Positions 1 through 6,496 of a DNA stretch of 6,496 bases are shown piece by piece (positions within the stretch are counted from its first letter, which is position 1; each line of letters opens with the position of its first letter). A model generated the notes under the pieces. That model made no database searches. It was not told where the DNA came from and saw only the letters and a program-made list of their open reading frames with translations. The stretch is from Spirochaeta sp. Lineage in GTDB: Bacteria; Spirochaetota; Spirochaetia; DSM-2461. The DNA lies in assembly GCA_030635565.1 (NCBI GenBank), contig DAOVYP010000132.1:1-6496 (forward strand), in the 5' to 3' direction. The translations under genes were made by a program, and so were the position numbers.

Positions 1-1
1 A

Positions 2-673
2 ACCGGGGAATTCCCGGGGTTCAGGATGCATGAGGTTTTTTCTCTCATTCCTAACGCACGGAATATTGATGAATGGACCTGGAGCCATGCTGATTTCATG
101 GATTACCGTCTCCTCATCGGTGACTCGGCGATTCTGGATCAGCAGGCCGGCCCGGCAAATATGCGAGTCATGGCGATACGGCAGGTAATCAGGGAAAAAG
201 CGGCTCGTCACAGGGAACGGCTGCTTGCCCATGAAACGAGATTGGAACAGAGTCGTTTGAATCTGTCTCTGCAGTATGCGGTATTGTCCTACGGAGGTCC
301 GACCGAGCGAGATGCGGCTCTGTCAATGGTGAGCCGCAAGGCTGCTGAGGTTGCCGAATTGGATTTATCCCGCCCGGTGGATCATTCACTTCAGGTCTGG
401 AAACTCGAATATTACCAGAAATTCGCCATACCCTTCGCTTGTTTTCCGTTTGTCGTTCTGGCTTTCCCCCTGGGAATGGCTGCGAAGAGAAGCGGACGGG
501 CTGTCGGTTTCTTTATAGGCCTGCTTCTCACCACGTTATATTGGAGCCTGTTGGTCCTTGGCCGTTCACTGGGATTGAGAACGGAAGTTTCGCCGTTCCT
601 GGTGATGGTAGTGCCGGATATTCTGTTATTGGGTGCAGGAATAATTCTTTATACCCGGAGGTCTCAAGCATGA
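2..673 (+). CDS. lptF: LptF-like permease of the LPS export ABC transporter, C-terminal part (5' end outside window)
   Basis: This is the C-terminal part of a YjgP/YjgQ (LptF/LptG) family permease. With LptG and the LptB ATPase, such proteins extract lipopolysaccharide-type lipids from the inner membrane and pass them to the periplasmic bridge. The frame is open to the left edge, so the ATG at 26 is an internal Met and not the start. Numbering from that Met, residues 1-45 look like the end of the periplasmic beta-jellyroll domain. Residues 50-118 are polar and rich in Arg, Glu and Ala, probably helical or coiled-coil. Three membrane helices follow at about 133-151, 158-181 and 189-209, joined by a basic AAKRSGR loop typical of the family. 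The helix entry motif WKLEYYQKFAIPF is also family-like. The region between jellyroll and TM4 is longer than in proteobacterial LptF. The stop overlaps the lptG start. LptF rather than LptG is inferred from order (first of the pair) and from the AFPLG motif. Confidence 0.85.
   Translation, partial: TGEFPGFRMHEVFSLIPNARNIDEWTWSHADFMDYRLLIGDSAILDQQAGPANMRVMAIRQVIREKAARHRERLLAHETRLEQSRLNLSLQYAVLSYGGPTERDAALSMVSRKAAEVAELDLSRPVDHSLQVWKLEYYQKFAIPFACFPFVVLAFPLGMAAKRSGRAVGFFIGLLLTTLYWSLLVLGRSLGLRTEVSPFLVMVVPDILLLGAGIILYTRRSQA
657..661 (+). promoter_or_regulatory. Ribosome binding site for lptG
   Basis: GGAGG lies 8 nt before the ATG at 670, inside the last codons of lptF. It fixes the lptG start at the ATGA overlap and argues against the longer in-frame extension beginning at 439, which lies wholly inside lptF. 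Confidence 0.8.
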
Positions 674-1749
674 AAATATTCCGAAGACTCATTCTCCGGG
701 AGTTCATTCCTTTTCTTCTGCTGGGGGTTCTGTTCTTCGCCCTCATCCTCGTCCTTGCGGATATTTTCACTAATCTCTGGCGTTACCTGAACAGGGATGT
801 TCCGTTCTCACAGGCGATTCTGGTCAGTTTTCTATACGGGCCGAAAGCACTGATATTCGCACTTCCCATCGGTTCTATGTTTGCCGCGGCATTCGCTCTG
901 GGAAATCTTGGAGCCAGAAACGAACTTATTGCCGTATTCGGATCCGGTGTACCACTGATACGTTTTGTTATGCCCATTCTCCTGATTGCCGTGTTATTGA
1001 GCGCAGGAGGATATGTGCTGGAGGATCGGGTTGCAATACCAATGATGAGACAGCGAAATCGTGTTTCCAAGGAACTTCTTGGCATACAGGATTCAAAAAA
1101 TCGCTCACGTGCGGTGGCAATCGCTCGTGAGGGAAGGGTTATTTACTACGCCGACTATTACAATGATGAAAAAATGACCCTCACGGGACTCACGGTGATA
1201 CGGCTGGATGAAGATAACAGATTCCACAAAAGAATCGACGCCGGGCAGGCCACCTGGGATGAAACCGGTACCTGGCTCCTTGAAGACTGTAGAGTTTTTT
1301 ATATCAATGGGACCGATGATATCCTGCAGGAAAGATATGAAAGATACAGGGACGAATGGGTTGATGAGCCTCCGGCAACATTCAGACTCGATACCCGGGA
1401 ACTCGAGGAGATGAATGGAATTGAAGCCCGCTTGTGGATAGAAACACAAAAGAAAGCAGGACTGCCCTACAAGGCTTTCCAGGCTGAATACTATCAGCGA
1501 TTCACCATGGCCATGACTCCGTTCCTTGTAATACTGTTTGCAGGAGCGCTGGGCGGTCGGTTCAAGAGGAACGTTCTACTGATAAGCCTGCTCGCCAGCC
1601 TGGGACTTTCCTCAGCGTGGTACATCATCCGGATGATAGCTACCCTGATTTCTGAAATCGGGATGGTTTCTCCTCTGGTAGGCGCCGTAATCCCCTATAT
1701 CGGATTTCTCGCCCTGGGTGCATGGCTTTTCAGGCATGCAAAAACATAA
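670..1749 (+). CDS. lptG: LptG-like permease of the LPS export ABC transporter
   Basis: This is a full-length 359-residue YjgP/YjgQ family permease, close to the usual length of about 360. LptG pairs with LptF in the inner membrane to drive lipopolysaccharide-type lipid extraction, powered by LptB. The expected layout is visible: TM1 at about 11-33, TM2 58-82, TM3 97-117, a periplasmic jellyroll domain at about 140-240, then TM4 275-295, TM5 302-325 and TM6 333-355. The cytoplasmic loop after TM2 carries GARNELIAVFGSGVP (residues 81-95), matching the conserved family segment thought to contact the ATPase. The jellyroll to TM4 linker is short and ordinary, unlike the upstream partner. The ATG overlaps the lptF stop (ATGA), indicating translational coupling and a stoichiometric pair. 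The partner is certain as a family member; which of the two is F and which is G rests mainly on gene order. Confidence 0.9.
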   Translation: MKIFRRLILREFIPFLLLGVLFFALILVLADIFTNLWRYLNRDVPFSQAILVSFLYGPKALIFALPIGSMFAAAFALGNLGARNELIAVFGSGVPLIRFVMPILLIAVLLSAGGYVLEDRVAIPMMRQRNRVSKELLGIQDSKNRSRAVAIAREGRVIYYADYYNDEKMTLTGLTVIRLDEDNRFHKRIDAGQATWDETGTWLLEDCRVFYINGTDDILQERYERYRDEWVDEPPATFRLDTRELEEMNGIEARLWIETQKKAGLPYKAFQAEYYQRFTMAMTPFLVILFAGALGGRFKRNVLLISLLASLGLSSAWYIIRMIATLISEIGMVSPLVGAVIPYIGFLALGAWLFRHAKT

Positions 1750-1751
1750 AC

Positions 1752-1755
1752 AGGA
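1752..1755 (+). promoter_or_regulatory. Ribosome binding site deciding the tgt start
   Basis: AGGA lies 7 nt before the ATG at 1763. This supports that start over upstream in-frame ATGs at 1718 and 1736, which would overlap lptG and add 15 or 9 residues not expected in Tgt. Confidence 0.65.
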
Positions 1756-1762
1756 TATTCTG

Positions 1763-2881
1763 ATGATTACAATTACCGCTGAAGATCCGGAATGCGCCGC
1801 AAGGTCGGGATTCCTCCATTTACCAAAAGGTGATGTCCCGATACCCGCATTTATGCCGGTTGGTACAAATGGAACGGTTAAGGCCATGCTTCACAGCTCC
1901 CTCAAAGATATCGGCTATCCCCTTATCCTCGGCAATACTTATCATCTCTACCTGAGACCCGGAATGGAAGTCATAAACAAATACGGCGGATTGCATCAAT
2001 TTTCTTCCTGGGACGGTAATATACTGACGGATTCAGGCGGTTTTCAGGTTTTTTCTCTGGCATCGTTCCGTAAAATTACCGAAGACGGTGTCACTTTCAG
2101 ATCTCATATTGACGGTTCCAAACATCAGCTTACTCCCGAATCGGTTGTAGATATACAAACTATGCTGGGAAGCGATATTCAAATGCAGCTTGATGTCTGT
2201 ACAGCCCCGGGAATCAAGAAACGTGAAGCCATGCATGCATTGGAACTCACCACGACATGGGCCAAACGCGCGCAGCGGCGGCGGTCTGAAAAGGATGGAT
2301 CCTATAAAGGATTTCTTTTCGGTATCGTACAGGGGAATTTTTACAAAGAGCTGAGAAAACGAAGTGCCGAACAACTTTCAGAACTGGAACTGCCGGGCTA
2401 CGCCATCGGTGGACTTTCTGTAGGAGAGGAACCTGAAATCTTCAGGGATTTCCTTCAGTTCACGGCTCCACTTTTACCTGTGAACAAACCAAAATATGTT
2501 ATGGGTATCGGTACACCAGACTACATGCTGGAAGCAATAGAAGCCGGTATAGACATCTTCGATTGCGTCTACCCGACACGTGTAGCAAGGAACGGGACCT
2601 GTTTTACACTGGAAGGCATGCTCAATCTCAAGAATACCCGTTTCAGGGCCGACAGGCTGCCTATCGATCCGGAATGTTCATGTCCGACATGTTCCCGCTA
2701 CAGCCGGGGGTATCTGCGACACCTTTTTGTCGCTCGCGAAATTCTGGGCCCGATGCTGGTGACTCACCACAACCTGCAGTTCCTCTATACCATGATGGAT
2801 CAGGCCCGGAATGCCATTGCAAGCGGTACTTTCCCCGGCTTTAAGAAATCCTTTCTTGAACGATTCAGAGGTAAAGTTTGA
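1763..2881 (+). CDS. tgt: Queuine/preQ1 tRNA-guanine transglycosylase
   Basis: Tgt exchanges guanine-34 in the anticodon of the GUN tRNAs (Asp, Asn, His, Tyr) for preQ1 during queuosine synthesis in the cytoplasm. From the ATG at 1763 it has 372 residues, the normal bacterial length. Visible hallmarks are DSGGFQVFSL (D90 is the general base position), GGLSVGE (216-222) and FDCVYPTR (D267 matches the nucleophilic Asp). The zinc site is C305, C307, C310 and H336. The Val in GGLSVGE is the residue typical of bacterial preQ1-specific enzymes; eukaryotic queuine enzymes have Gly there. The base-binding motif reads LDVCT (143-147), where E. coli and Zymomonas have DECT, so D144 and C146 are kept and the Glu is Val. 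It sits 13 bp after lptG and overlaps murJ by 4 nt. No other queuosine gene is in the window. Confidence 0.97.
   Translation: MITITAEDPECAARSGFLHLPKGDVPIPAFMPVGTNGTVKAMLHSSLKDIGYPLILGNTYHLYLRPGMEVINKYGGLHQFSSWDGNILTDSGGFQVFSLASFRKITEDGVTFRSHIDGSKHQLTPESVVDIQTMLGSDIQMQLDVCTAPGIKKREAMHALELTTTWAKRAQRRRSEKDGSYKGFLFGIVQGNFYKELRKRSAEQLSELELPGYAIGGLSVGEEPEIFRDFLQFTAPLLPVNKPKYVMGIGTPDYMLEAIEAGIDIFDCVYPTRVARNGTCFTLEGMLNLKNTRFRADRLPIDPECSCPTCSRYSRGYLRHLFVAREILGPMLVTHHNLQFLYTMMDQARNAIASGTFPGFKKSFLERFRGKV
2867..2871 (+). promoter_or_regulatory. Ribosome binding site for murJ (TTG start)
   Basis: AGAGG lies 6 nt before the TTG at 2878, inside the last codons of tgt. Together with the TTGA overlap it supports a non-ATG start. 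The next in-frame ATG (codon 17) would remove much of the first membrane helix. Confidence 0.7.
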
Positions 2882-4458
2882 GCGAAAACAGCAACCGCCG
2901 CAGTGCATTATCCACTGTCCTGGTTATGGGCTGCACACTCATCAGCAGAATACTCGGATTTGTACGTACCGCTGCAATAGGAGCTCTCTTCGGCGCCGGG
3001 GGTGTCGCTGATGTTATCAATCTTGTATTCAACATACCAAATAACCTGAGGAAACTGCTCGCTGAGGGAGCACTCTCAACGGCGTTTATTCCTGAACTAT
3101 CCAGGGAAATCACACAGGATCCCACCGGGAACGGATCCCGACGACTGGCACAATCCATTCTGGGACTGCAGATGGTAATTATAATTCCGATACTTCTGTT
3201 CTCGCTGTTTTTTCCGGCACAAGTGCTTTTCATATTCGAGAAATTTGACGATCCGGCAAAGAAGGAACTCAGTGTTGTACTGTTCCGCTGGATAATGCCG
3301 TATCTGCTGCTCGTTTCGGTAAGTGCCGTCATGATGGCCGTGCATAACACACATGACAGATTTTTTATTCCTGCCGCTACTCCCATCATTTTTTCCATAT
3401 GCGTTATATCTTCACTTGTTCTTGGATATCAGCGATGGGGTGCCGTCTCAATCGGTTTCGGTGTACTCTTTGGCGGCGTTGCTCAGATCCTGGTGCAGTA
3501 TCCGACCTTCAGAGGACTTGGGTACGCGTTGACACCTTCTTTCGGATTTCGCGAACCCGCATTCAAACGTGTCATGCGGAAGTGGGCACCCATGCTTCTC
3601 ACATCATCACTTTTTGCCATTAATAATCAGGTTGCGATGCTGCTCGCTTCTTTCCTTCCGGATAAAAGTACTTCGTCCCTGGCGTATGCCATCGTTTTCT
3701 TTCAGCTGCCTTTCGGTATCTTTTCGGCTTCCATCACTACGGTATTATATCCAAAGATGAGCCGCCAGGCGGTTCAGGGAGACCAAAAAGGCTTCCTCAG
3801 CAGTCTGGGTTTCGGGTACCGAAACCTCTGGGCTCTGCTTGTTCCCTCGGCAATGGCTCTGATTCTTCTAGGAGAACCTATTGTCGCGATTGCTTTCCAG
3901 AGACGCGCTTTCACCTTCAACGACACGATTCTTACGGCAAGGGTGCTGGCCGCCTATTCCGTCGGTATGCCCTTTATCGGGCTGTTCAATATCACTCAGA
4001 GATCTCTTTATGCCCTGGGTGAAGTCCGCAAACCGTTCTACTGTGCATTGGCGACTGTAGCAGTCGACATTATCCTGTCGGTTGTTTTCGTTTTTGTTGC
4101 CGATGGGAGCAGCGTATCCCTGGCCTGGGCGAATTCCTTTGCTTTTATTTTCGGATCCATACTGCAGTTCGTCGTAATGCGTCGGAAATCCGGATTTCGT
4201 ATTCAAGGTGAAACATTGCAGACCTTCGCAAAGGTGCTGGCGGGTACCGGTGCCGGAGCTTTGGTAATTTTAACTTCCTACCGTATCCTCGGAGCTGATT
4301 GGTGGGAAACCGGAAGCAGCTGGTCTGGTCTTGGACTGTTGATTATTACGGCCGTGATCACTTCCGGTGTAATCCTCGGTCTCTATGGGTGGATGAAAGT
4401 CGAAGCTGTGTCGATAATTCTGAATAGAGGAGGGCGGGAAATTAATGAAGATAGCTGA
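2878..4458 (+). CDS. murJ: Lipid II flippase MurJ (MviN family)
   Basis: MurJ moves the peptidoglycan precursor lipid II from the inner to the outer face of the cytoplasmic membrane. This 526-residue protein is of normal size (about 510-530) and consists of many hydrophobic helices, consistent with the 14-helix MOP-superfamily fold. The N-terminal signature is clear: SRILGFVR (R24 and R30, matching E. coli R18 and R24), D45 (matching D39), and NNLRKLLAEGALSTAFIP, with R58 matching R52. Two departures are visible. The Asp after GFAR in E. coli is Thr here (T31). The TM8-region motif, where E. coli has YADRL, reads YAIVF (about 270-274), so the conserved cavity Arg (R270 in E. coli) is absent while the following LPFG is kept. 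The gene starts with TTG overlapping the tgt stop and overlaps the next gene by 14 nt. Family membership is secure; a paralogue elsewhere cannot be excluded. Confidence 0.93.
   Translation: MSENSNRRSALSTVLVMGCTLISRILGFVRTAAIGALFGAGGVADVINLVFNIPNNLRKLLAEGALSTAFIPELSREITQDPTGNGSRRLAQSILGLQMVIIIPILLFSLFFPAQVLFIFEKFDDPAKKELSVVLFRWIMPYLLLVSVSAVMMAVHNTHDRFFIPAATPIIFSICVISSLVLGYQRWGAVSIGFGVLFGGVAQILVQYPTFRGLGYALTPSFGFREPAFKRVMRKWAPMLLTSSLFAINNQVAMLLASFLPDKSTSSLAYAIVFFQLPFGIFSASITTVLYPKMSRQAVQGDQKGFLSSLGFGYRNLWALLVPSAMALILLGEPIVAIAFQRRAFTFNDTILTARVLAAYSVGMPFIGLFNITQRSLYALGEVRKPFYCALATVAVDIILSVVFVFVADGSSVSLAWANSFAFIFGSILQFVVMRRKSGFRIQGETLQTFAKVLAGTGAGALVILTSYRILGADWWETGSSWSGLGLLIITAVITSGVILGLYGWMKVEAVSIILNRGGREINEDS
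4428..4434 (+). promoter_or_regulatory. Strong ribosome binding site for the HEAT-repeat gene
   Basis: AGGAGGG lies 10 nt before the ATG at 4445, inside the murJ coding region. It is the best Shine-Dalgarno match in the window and suggests efficient translation of the downstream gene in its own right. Confidence 0.75.
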
Positions 4459-5845
4459 ATCACTTCTTGTTATAGTACCTTTCATTCTCCTTAATATCTC
4501 TCCGATGAACTTATTGTCACAGGAATCCGTTAGCGATGCGGATTCCGTGGAAGAAAGTGAAAATGAAGAAACGAAAGAAGTTGACCGAAGAAAAGAGGTA
4601 CTCCTTTACGGAATCGACAATGAGGTACTGACTGTTCTCGGCGATCTGCAGCAGGAGAAAATCGGTAAGTACAACGAATTGCTCACATCAGTCATTGCTG
4701 AAACAAGAAATACAGCAATAGTACAAGGTATATACAGACTCTGGGACAACACTTCATACAAAGATGGTCTCGTTTTCGCAAGGGAAGAGCTTGTCAAGGT
4801 TACCGAGGATGAAGATTTCAACTCTTCGGCGGTACAATCAGCAATGGCATATCTGTCAAATCAGGAAGATACTGAATCCCTTCCCCTTTTCATCGAGCTG
4901 ACTGAATACAGGGATTCCAGGATCGCATCAACATCCGTTCGCGCTCTGGGAAAAATTGGACAGGCGGGTGATACAGACGAACTGGAAACTCTCCTGAAAA
5001 GGTTGAAAAAAGAAGATCCGGTCGCTGAGGAAGATCTGGTGGCAGCCCTCATTGTTACCCTTGGGGAACTGAGATACGAACCGGCGGCTCAGGAACTTGT
5101 CTACATTGTTGAAGATGAGGGTGCATCCGCCGGTCACCGGCGTCTGGCCTGCGTTTCAGTAGGAAAAATTGGACGCAGTGAAGATTTTGAAATCATCGAG
5201 AGGGTATACTACGAGACTGATGATGCGACTCTCCGATCATATGCCCTGGCCGGGCTGGCGGAATTCCCCGATCACGATACAACTGATATTCTCATTCAGG
5301 CTCTTAAAAGGGATTCCTTCTGGCGTATCCGCGTCACGGCTGCGGAAAATCTGATGGGTTCGAATCATGAGGGGGTTGATGAGCTTCTGCGCTACAAGGC
5401 GGCCAACGACCCGGTTAACCATGTGCGTATAGCATCCCTGAAGGCCCTGGGTGCATCTCATAACAGAACCAGTGATGATTTTCTTCTCGATTATTATACG
5501 GATAATAAGAATGCTACGGACGTACGGTTGGCATGCCTGTCTGTTCTCGTAAATGAACGGATTTCCGGAACCAGGGACGCCATCAATAAAGTCATGGATA
5601 ATTTATGGGAAAAGGATGAAGGCCGATTCCTTGAATTCACCTGTCGGGATTTATCCAGAAGCGACTGGGACAATCTGGCACCGGTATTCGAGCGTATGCT
5701 GGACCACAGCAGCTGGCTGCTTCAGGTATACGGCATTCGAGGAATCAGACGTAACAATATTTCATCCCTTCAAGGTAAAGTGAATGCACTGGACGAAGAG
5801 GGTGTCGATGGTCGTGTACGCCGGGAAGTAAAGACGGGATTGTGA
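4445..5845 (+). CDS. Probable exported HEAT-repeat protein of unknown function
   Basis: This 466-residue protein is not one I can name. Residues 1-26 look like a signal peptide: K2, then a hydrophobic stretch at about 7-18. There is no Cys in the first 40 residues, so it is not an obvious lipoprotein. An acidic low-complexity linker follows (28-47). From about 53 to the end it is made of helix pairs of about 30 residues. Clear HEAT/PBS-lyase-type units lie at roughly 142-172, 175-210, 211-243, 245-273, 276-304, 308-337, 340-372 and 410-435, with recurring ALGKIG or SVGKIG ends and two RLAC-SV segments (C236, C364). Such arrays usually serve as protein-binding scaffolds, and no catalytic motif is seen. 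It overlaps murJ by 14 nt and ends the operon, so an envelope role is plausible but inferred. The signal is weak (E5 follows the single Lys), so membrane anchoring or a cytoplasmic location remains possible. Confidence 0.8.
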   Translation: MKIAESLLVIVPFILLNISPMNLLSQESVSDADSVEESENEETKEVDRRKEVLLYGIDNEVLTVLGDLQQEKIGKYNELLTSVIAETRNTAIVQGIYRLWDNTSYKDGLVFAREELVKVTEDEDFNSSAVQSAMAYLSNQEDTESLPLFIELTEYRDSRIASTSVRALGKIGQAGDTDELETLLKRLKKEDPVAEEDLVAALIVTLGELRYEPAAQELVYIVEDEGASAGHRRLACVSVGKIGRSEDFEIIERVYYETDDATLRSYALAGLAEFPDHDTTDILIQALKRDSFWRIRVTAAENLMGSNHEGVDELLRYKAANDPVNHVRIASLKALGASHNRTSDDFLLDYYTDNKNATDVRLACLSVLVNERISGTRDAINKVMDNLWEKDEGRFLEFTCRDLSRSDWDNLAPVFERMLDHSSWLLQVYGIRGIRRNNISSLQGKVNALDEEGVDGRVRREVKTGL

Positions 5846-5893
5846 AAGAACAGCCTCAGGAAGCTCCTGCATGGTTACCCGAAGCTGTTCTTT
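5845..5893. terminator. Probable bidirectional terminator between convergent genes
   Basis: A perfect 10-bp inverted repeat (AAAGAACAGC at 5845-5854 and GCTGTTCTTT at 5884-5893) encloses a 29-nt interior. The interior contains a second small hairpin, CAGGA/TCCTG (5857-5861 and 5865-5869). A-rich and T-rich ends form part of the stem on both strands, as expected for a terminator serving both the HEAT-repeat gene and greA. The loop is long for a classical intrinsic terminator and the T-run is short (TTTAAATT). Termination is therefore inferred from position and symmetry. Confidence 0.6.
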
Positions 5894-5896
5894 AAA

Positions 5897-6496
5897 TTAG
5901 TCCAATGATGCCGGTTGAACGTCCTTGATTGTGAACTTATACTGCCTGTCATTAATTTCGAACTCAAGAGTACTGCCAACACTATGACCGATAAATGCAC
6001 TTCCGAAAGGAGACAGGTAGGAAATAATTTTCTCGGAGGGGTTTGATTCCCAGGGACCGAGTATCGTGTATATTTCCTCTTTATTATCAACCAGATCGTC
6101 CAGAGTGATGACCGTTCCAAATCCAACTTTGCCTGAGTCTCTGTCATCCTCGGAGAAAAGACGGACGTGTTCGAGTTCATCCTTTATCTTCCCTACCTGA
6201 ATCTGAAGATTTTCCTGCTTCTCTTTTCCGGCTTTGTATTCGGCGTTCTCACTGAGGTCGCCAAGTTCGATGGCGGCGCCGATTTCTTTGGAATTTTTGG
6301 GAATTTCGACTTCGACAATGTTTTTGAGTTCTTTCTGTTTGCCGGTAAGGCTGACTTGAGTCGTGAAAAAATAACGGCTGGATGAGGTGGTAATGGGTTC
6401 CGCTGTTTTCTTTTCGCCGTAAAAACGAATTCCCGGGAAGGTTTTCTGGACGATGGCCTTGAGATCCCTCTTCATTACCGGATCAAGCTGATTTAT
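5897..6496 (-). CDS. greA: GreA-type transcription elongation factor, C-terminal part (5' end outside window)
   Basis: GreA enters the RNA polymerase secondary channel and stimulates cleavage of backtracked RNA. Counting from the Met at 6475, the N-terminal coiled-coil hairpin covers about 41-108. Its tip motif GDLSENAEYKAGKEKQ holds D73 and E76, which match E. coli D41 and E44. The C-terminal FKBP-like domain spans about 115-188, with SPFGSAFIGHSVG and EFEINDRQYKFTI. Ordinary GreA is about 158 residues and starts just before the coiled coil. Here about 40 residues precede it (FPGIRFYGEKK and a Ser/Thr-rich stretch). The frame remains open upstream to the window edge, and no good Shine-Dalgarno is seen before the 6475 Met. 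I therefore treat it as the end of a longer protein, as known for the roughly 900-residue GreA proteins of Borrelia. It is convergent with the operon and separated from it by the terminator region. Confidence 0.88.
   Translation of the reverse strand: MNQLDPVMKRDLKAIVQKTFPGIRFYGEKKTAEPITTSSSRYFFTTQVSLTGKQKELKNIVEVEIPKNSKEIGAAIELGDLSENAEYKAGKEKQENLQIQVGKIKDELEHVRLFSEDDRDSGKVGFGTVITLDDLVDNKEEIYTILGPWESNPSEKIISYLSPFGSAFIGHSVGSTLEFEINDRQYKFTIKDVQPASLD

Noticed and set aside
3..19. GGGAATTCCC palindrome near the left edge, with a GAATTCCCGGG match also present near 6429
   Set aside because: Both copies lie in conserved coding frames (EFPG in lptF, FPGIR in greA) and the shared stretch is short. 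No further similarity surrounds them, so chance is the simplest explanation.
439..669. 77-codon in-frame upstream extension of lptG
   Set aside because: It lies wholly inside lptF in another frame. The ATG at 670 has a GGAGG site and an ATGA overlap, and gives the normal family length with the first membrane helix in place.
1718..1762. Longer tgt start at 1718
   Set aside because: It would overlap lptG by 32 nt and add residues that Tgt proteins do not have. The ATG at 1763 has an AGGA at proper spacing and gives 372 residues.
2865..3398. 177-codon minus-strand open frame opposite murJ
   Set aside because: The protein resembles no family I know, is Ser/Arg rich as expected for a complement-frame shadow, and lies fully opposite well-conserved murJ N-terminal motifs.
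6167..6385. Hydrophobic 72-codon plus-strand frame opposite greA
   Set aside because: It is the complement of the greA coiled-coil coding region. Lys/Glu-rich codons read in reverse give Phe/Leu-rich sequence. No ribosome binding site was seen.

Overview
This 6.5 kb window is a compact bacterial chromosomal segment with roughly balanced base composition. A run of five plus-strand genes converges on one minus-strand gene. The plus-strand run is the 3' part of lptF, then lptG, tgt, murJ and a gene for an exported HEAT-repeat protein. The minus-strand gene is the 3' part of a greA-type gene. I see no mobile element, CRISPR array, tRNA, rRNA or phage-like gene, and coding density is close to 100 percent.

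Layout. lptF (2-673, cut off at the left edge) overlaps lptG (670-1749) by ATGA. tgt (1763-2881) follows 13 bp later. It overlaps murJ (2878-4458) by TTGA, so murJ uses a TTG start. murJ overlaps the HEAT-repeat gene (4445-5845) by 14 bp. Each of the four internal starts has a visible Shine-Dalgarno sequence. The run therefore looks like one translationally coupled operon whose promoter lies outside the window. A 51 bp gap (5846-5896) holds a large inverted repeat that probably terminates transcription from both sides. greA (5897-6496, minus strand) runs off the right edge, and its reading frame stays open upstream of the usual GreA start.

How the genes fit together. LptF and LptG are the membrane half of the ABC exporter that extracts lipopolysaccharide-type glycolipids from the inner membrane. 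MurJ flips the peptidoglycan precursor lipid II. The HEAT-repeat protein has a probable signal peptide and may act in the envelope, but its function is not known. Tgt (queuosine tRNA modification) is the odd member; its place here looks like operon co-location, not a shared pathway.

Organism. The Lpt pair points to a diderm bacterium. Remembered family resemblance suggests a free-living spirochaete (Spirochaeta or Sediminispirochaeta type): the LDVCT motif in Tgt, the FFQLPFG motif in MurJ, the long insert in LptF, and a GreA domain that appears to be the end of a longer protein. This is an inference that needs a database search. I did not find a clearly new system. The best leads are lineage-specific departures in well-known proteins and the uncharacterised HEAT-repeat gene coupled to murJ.
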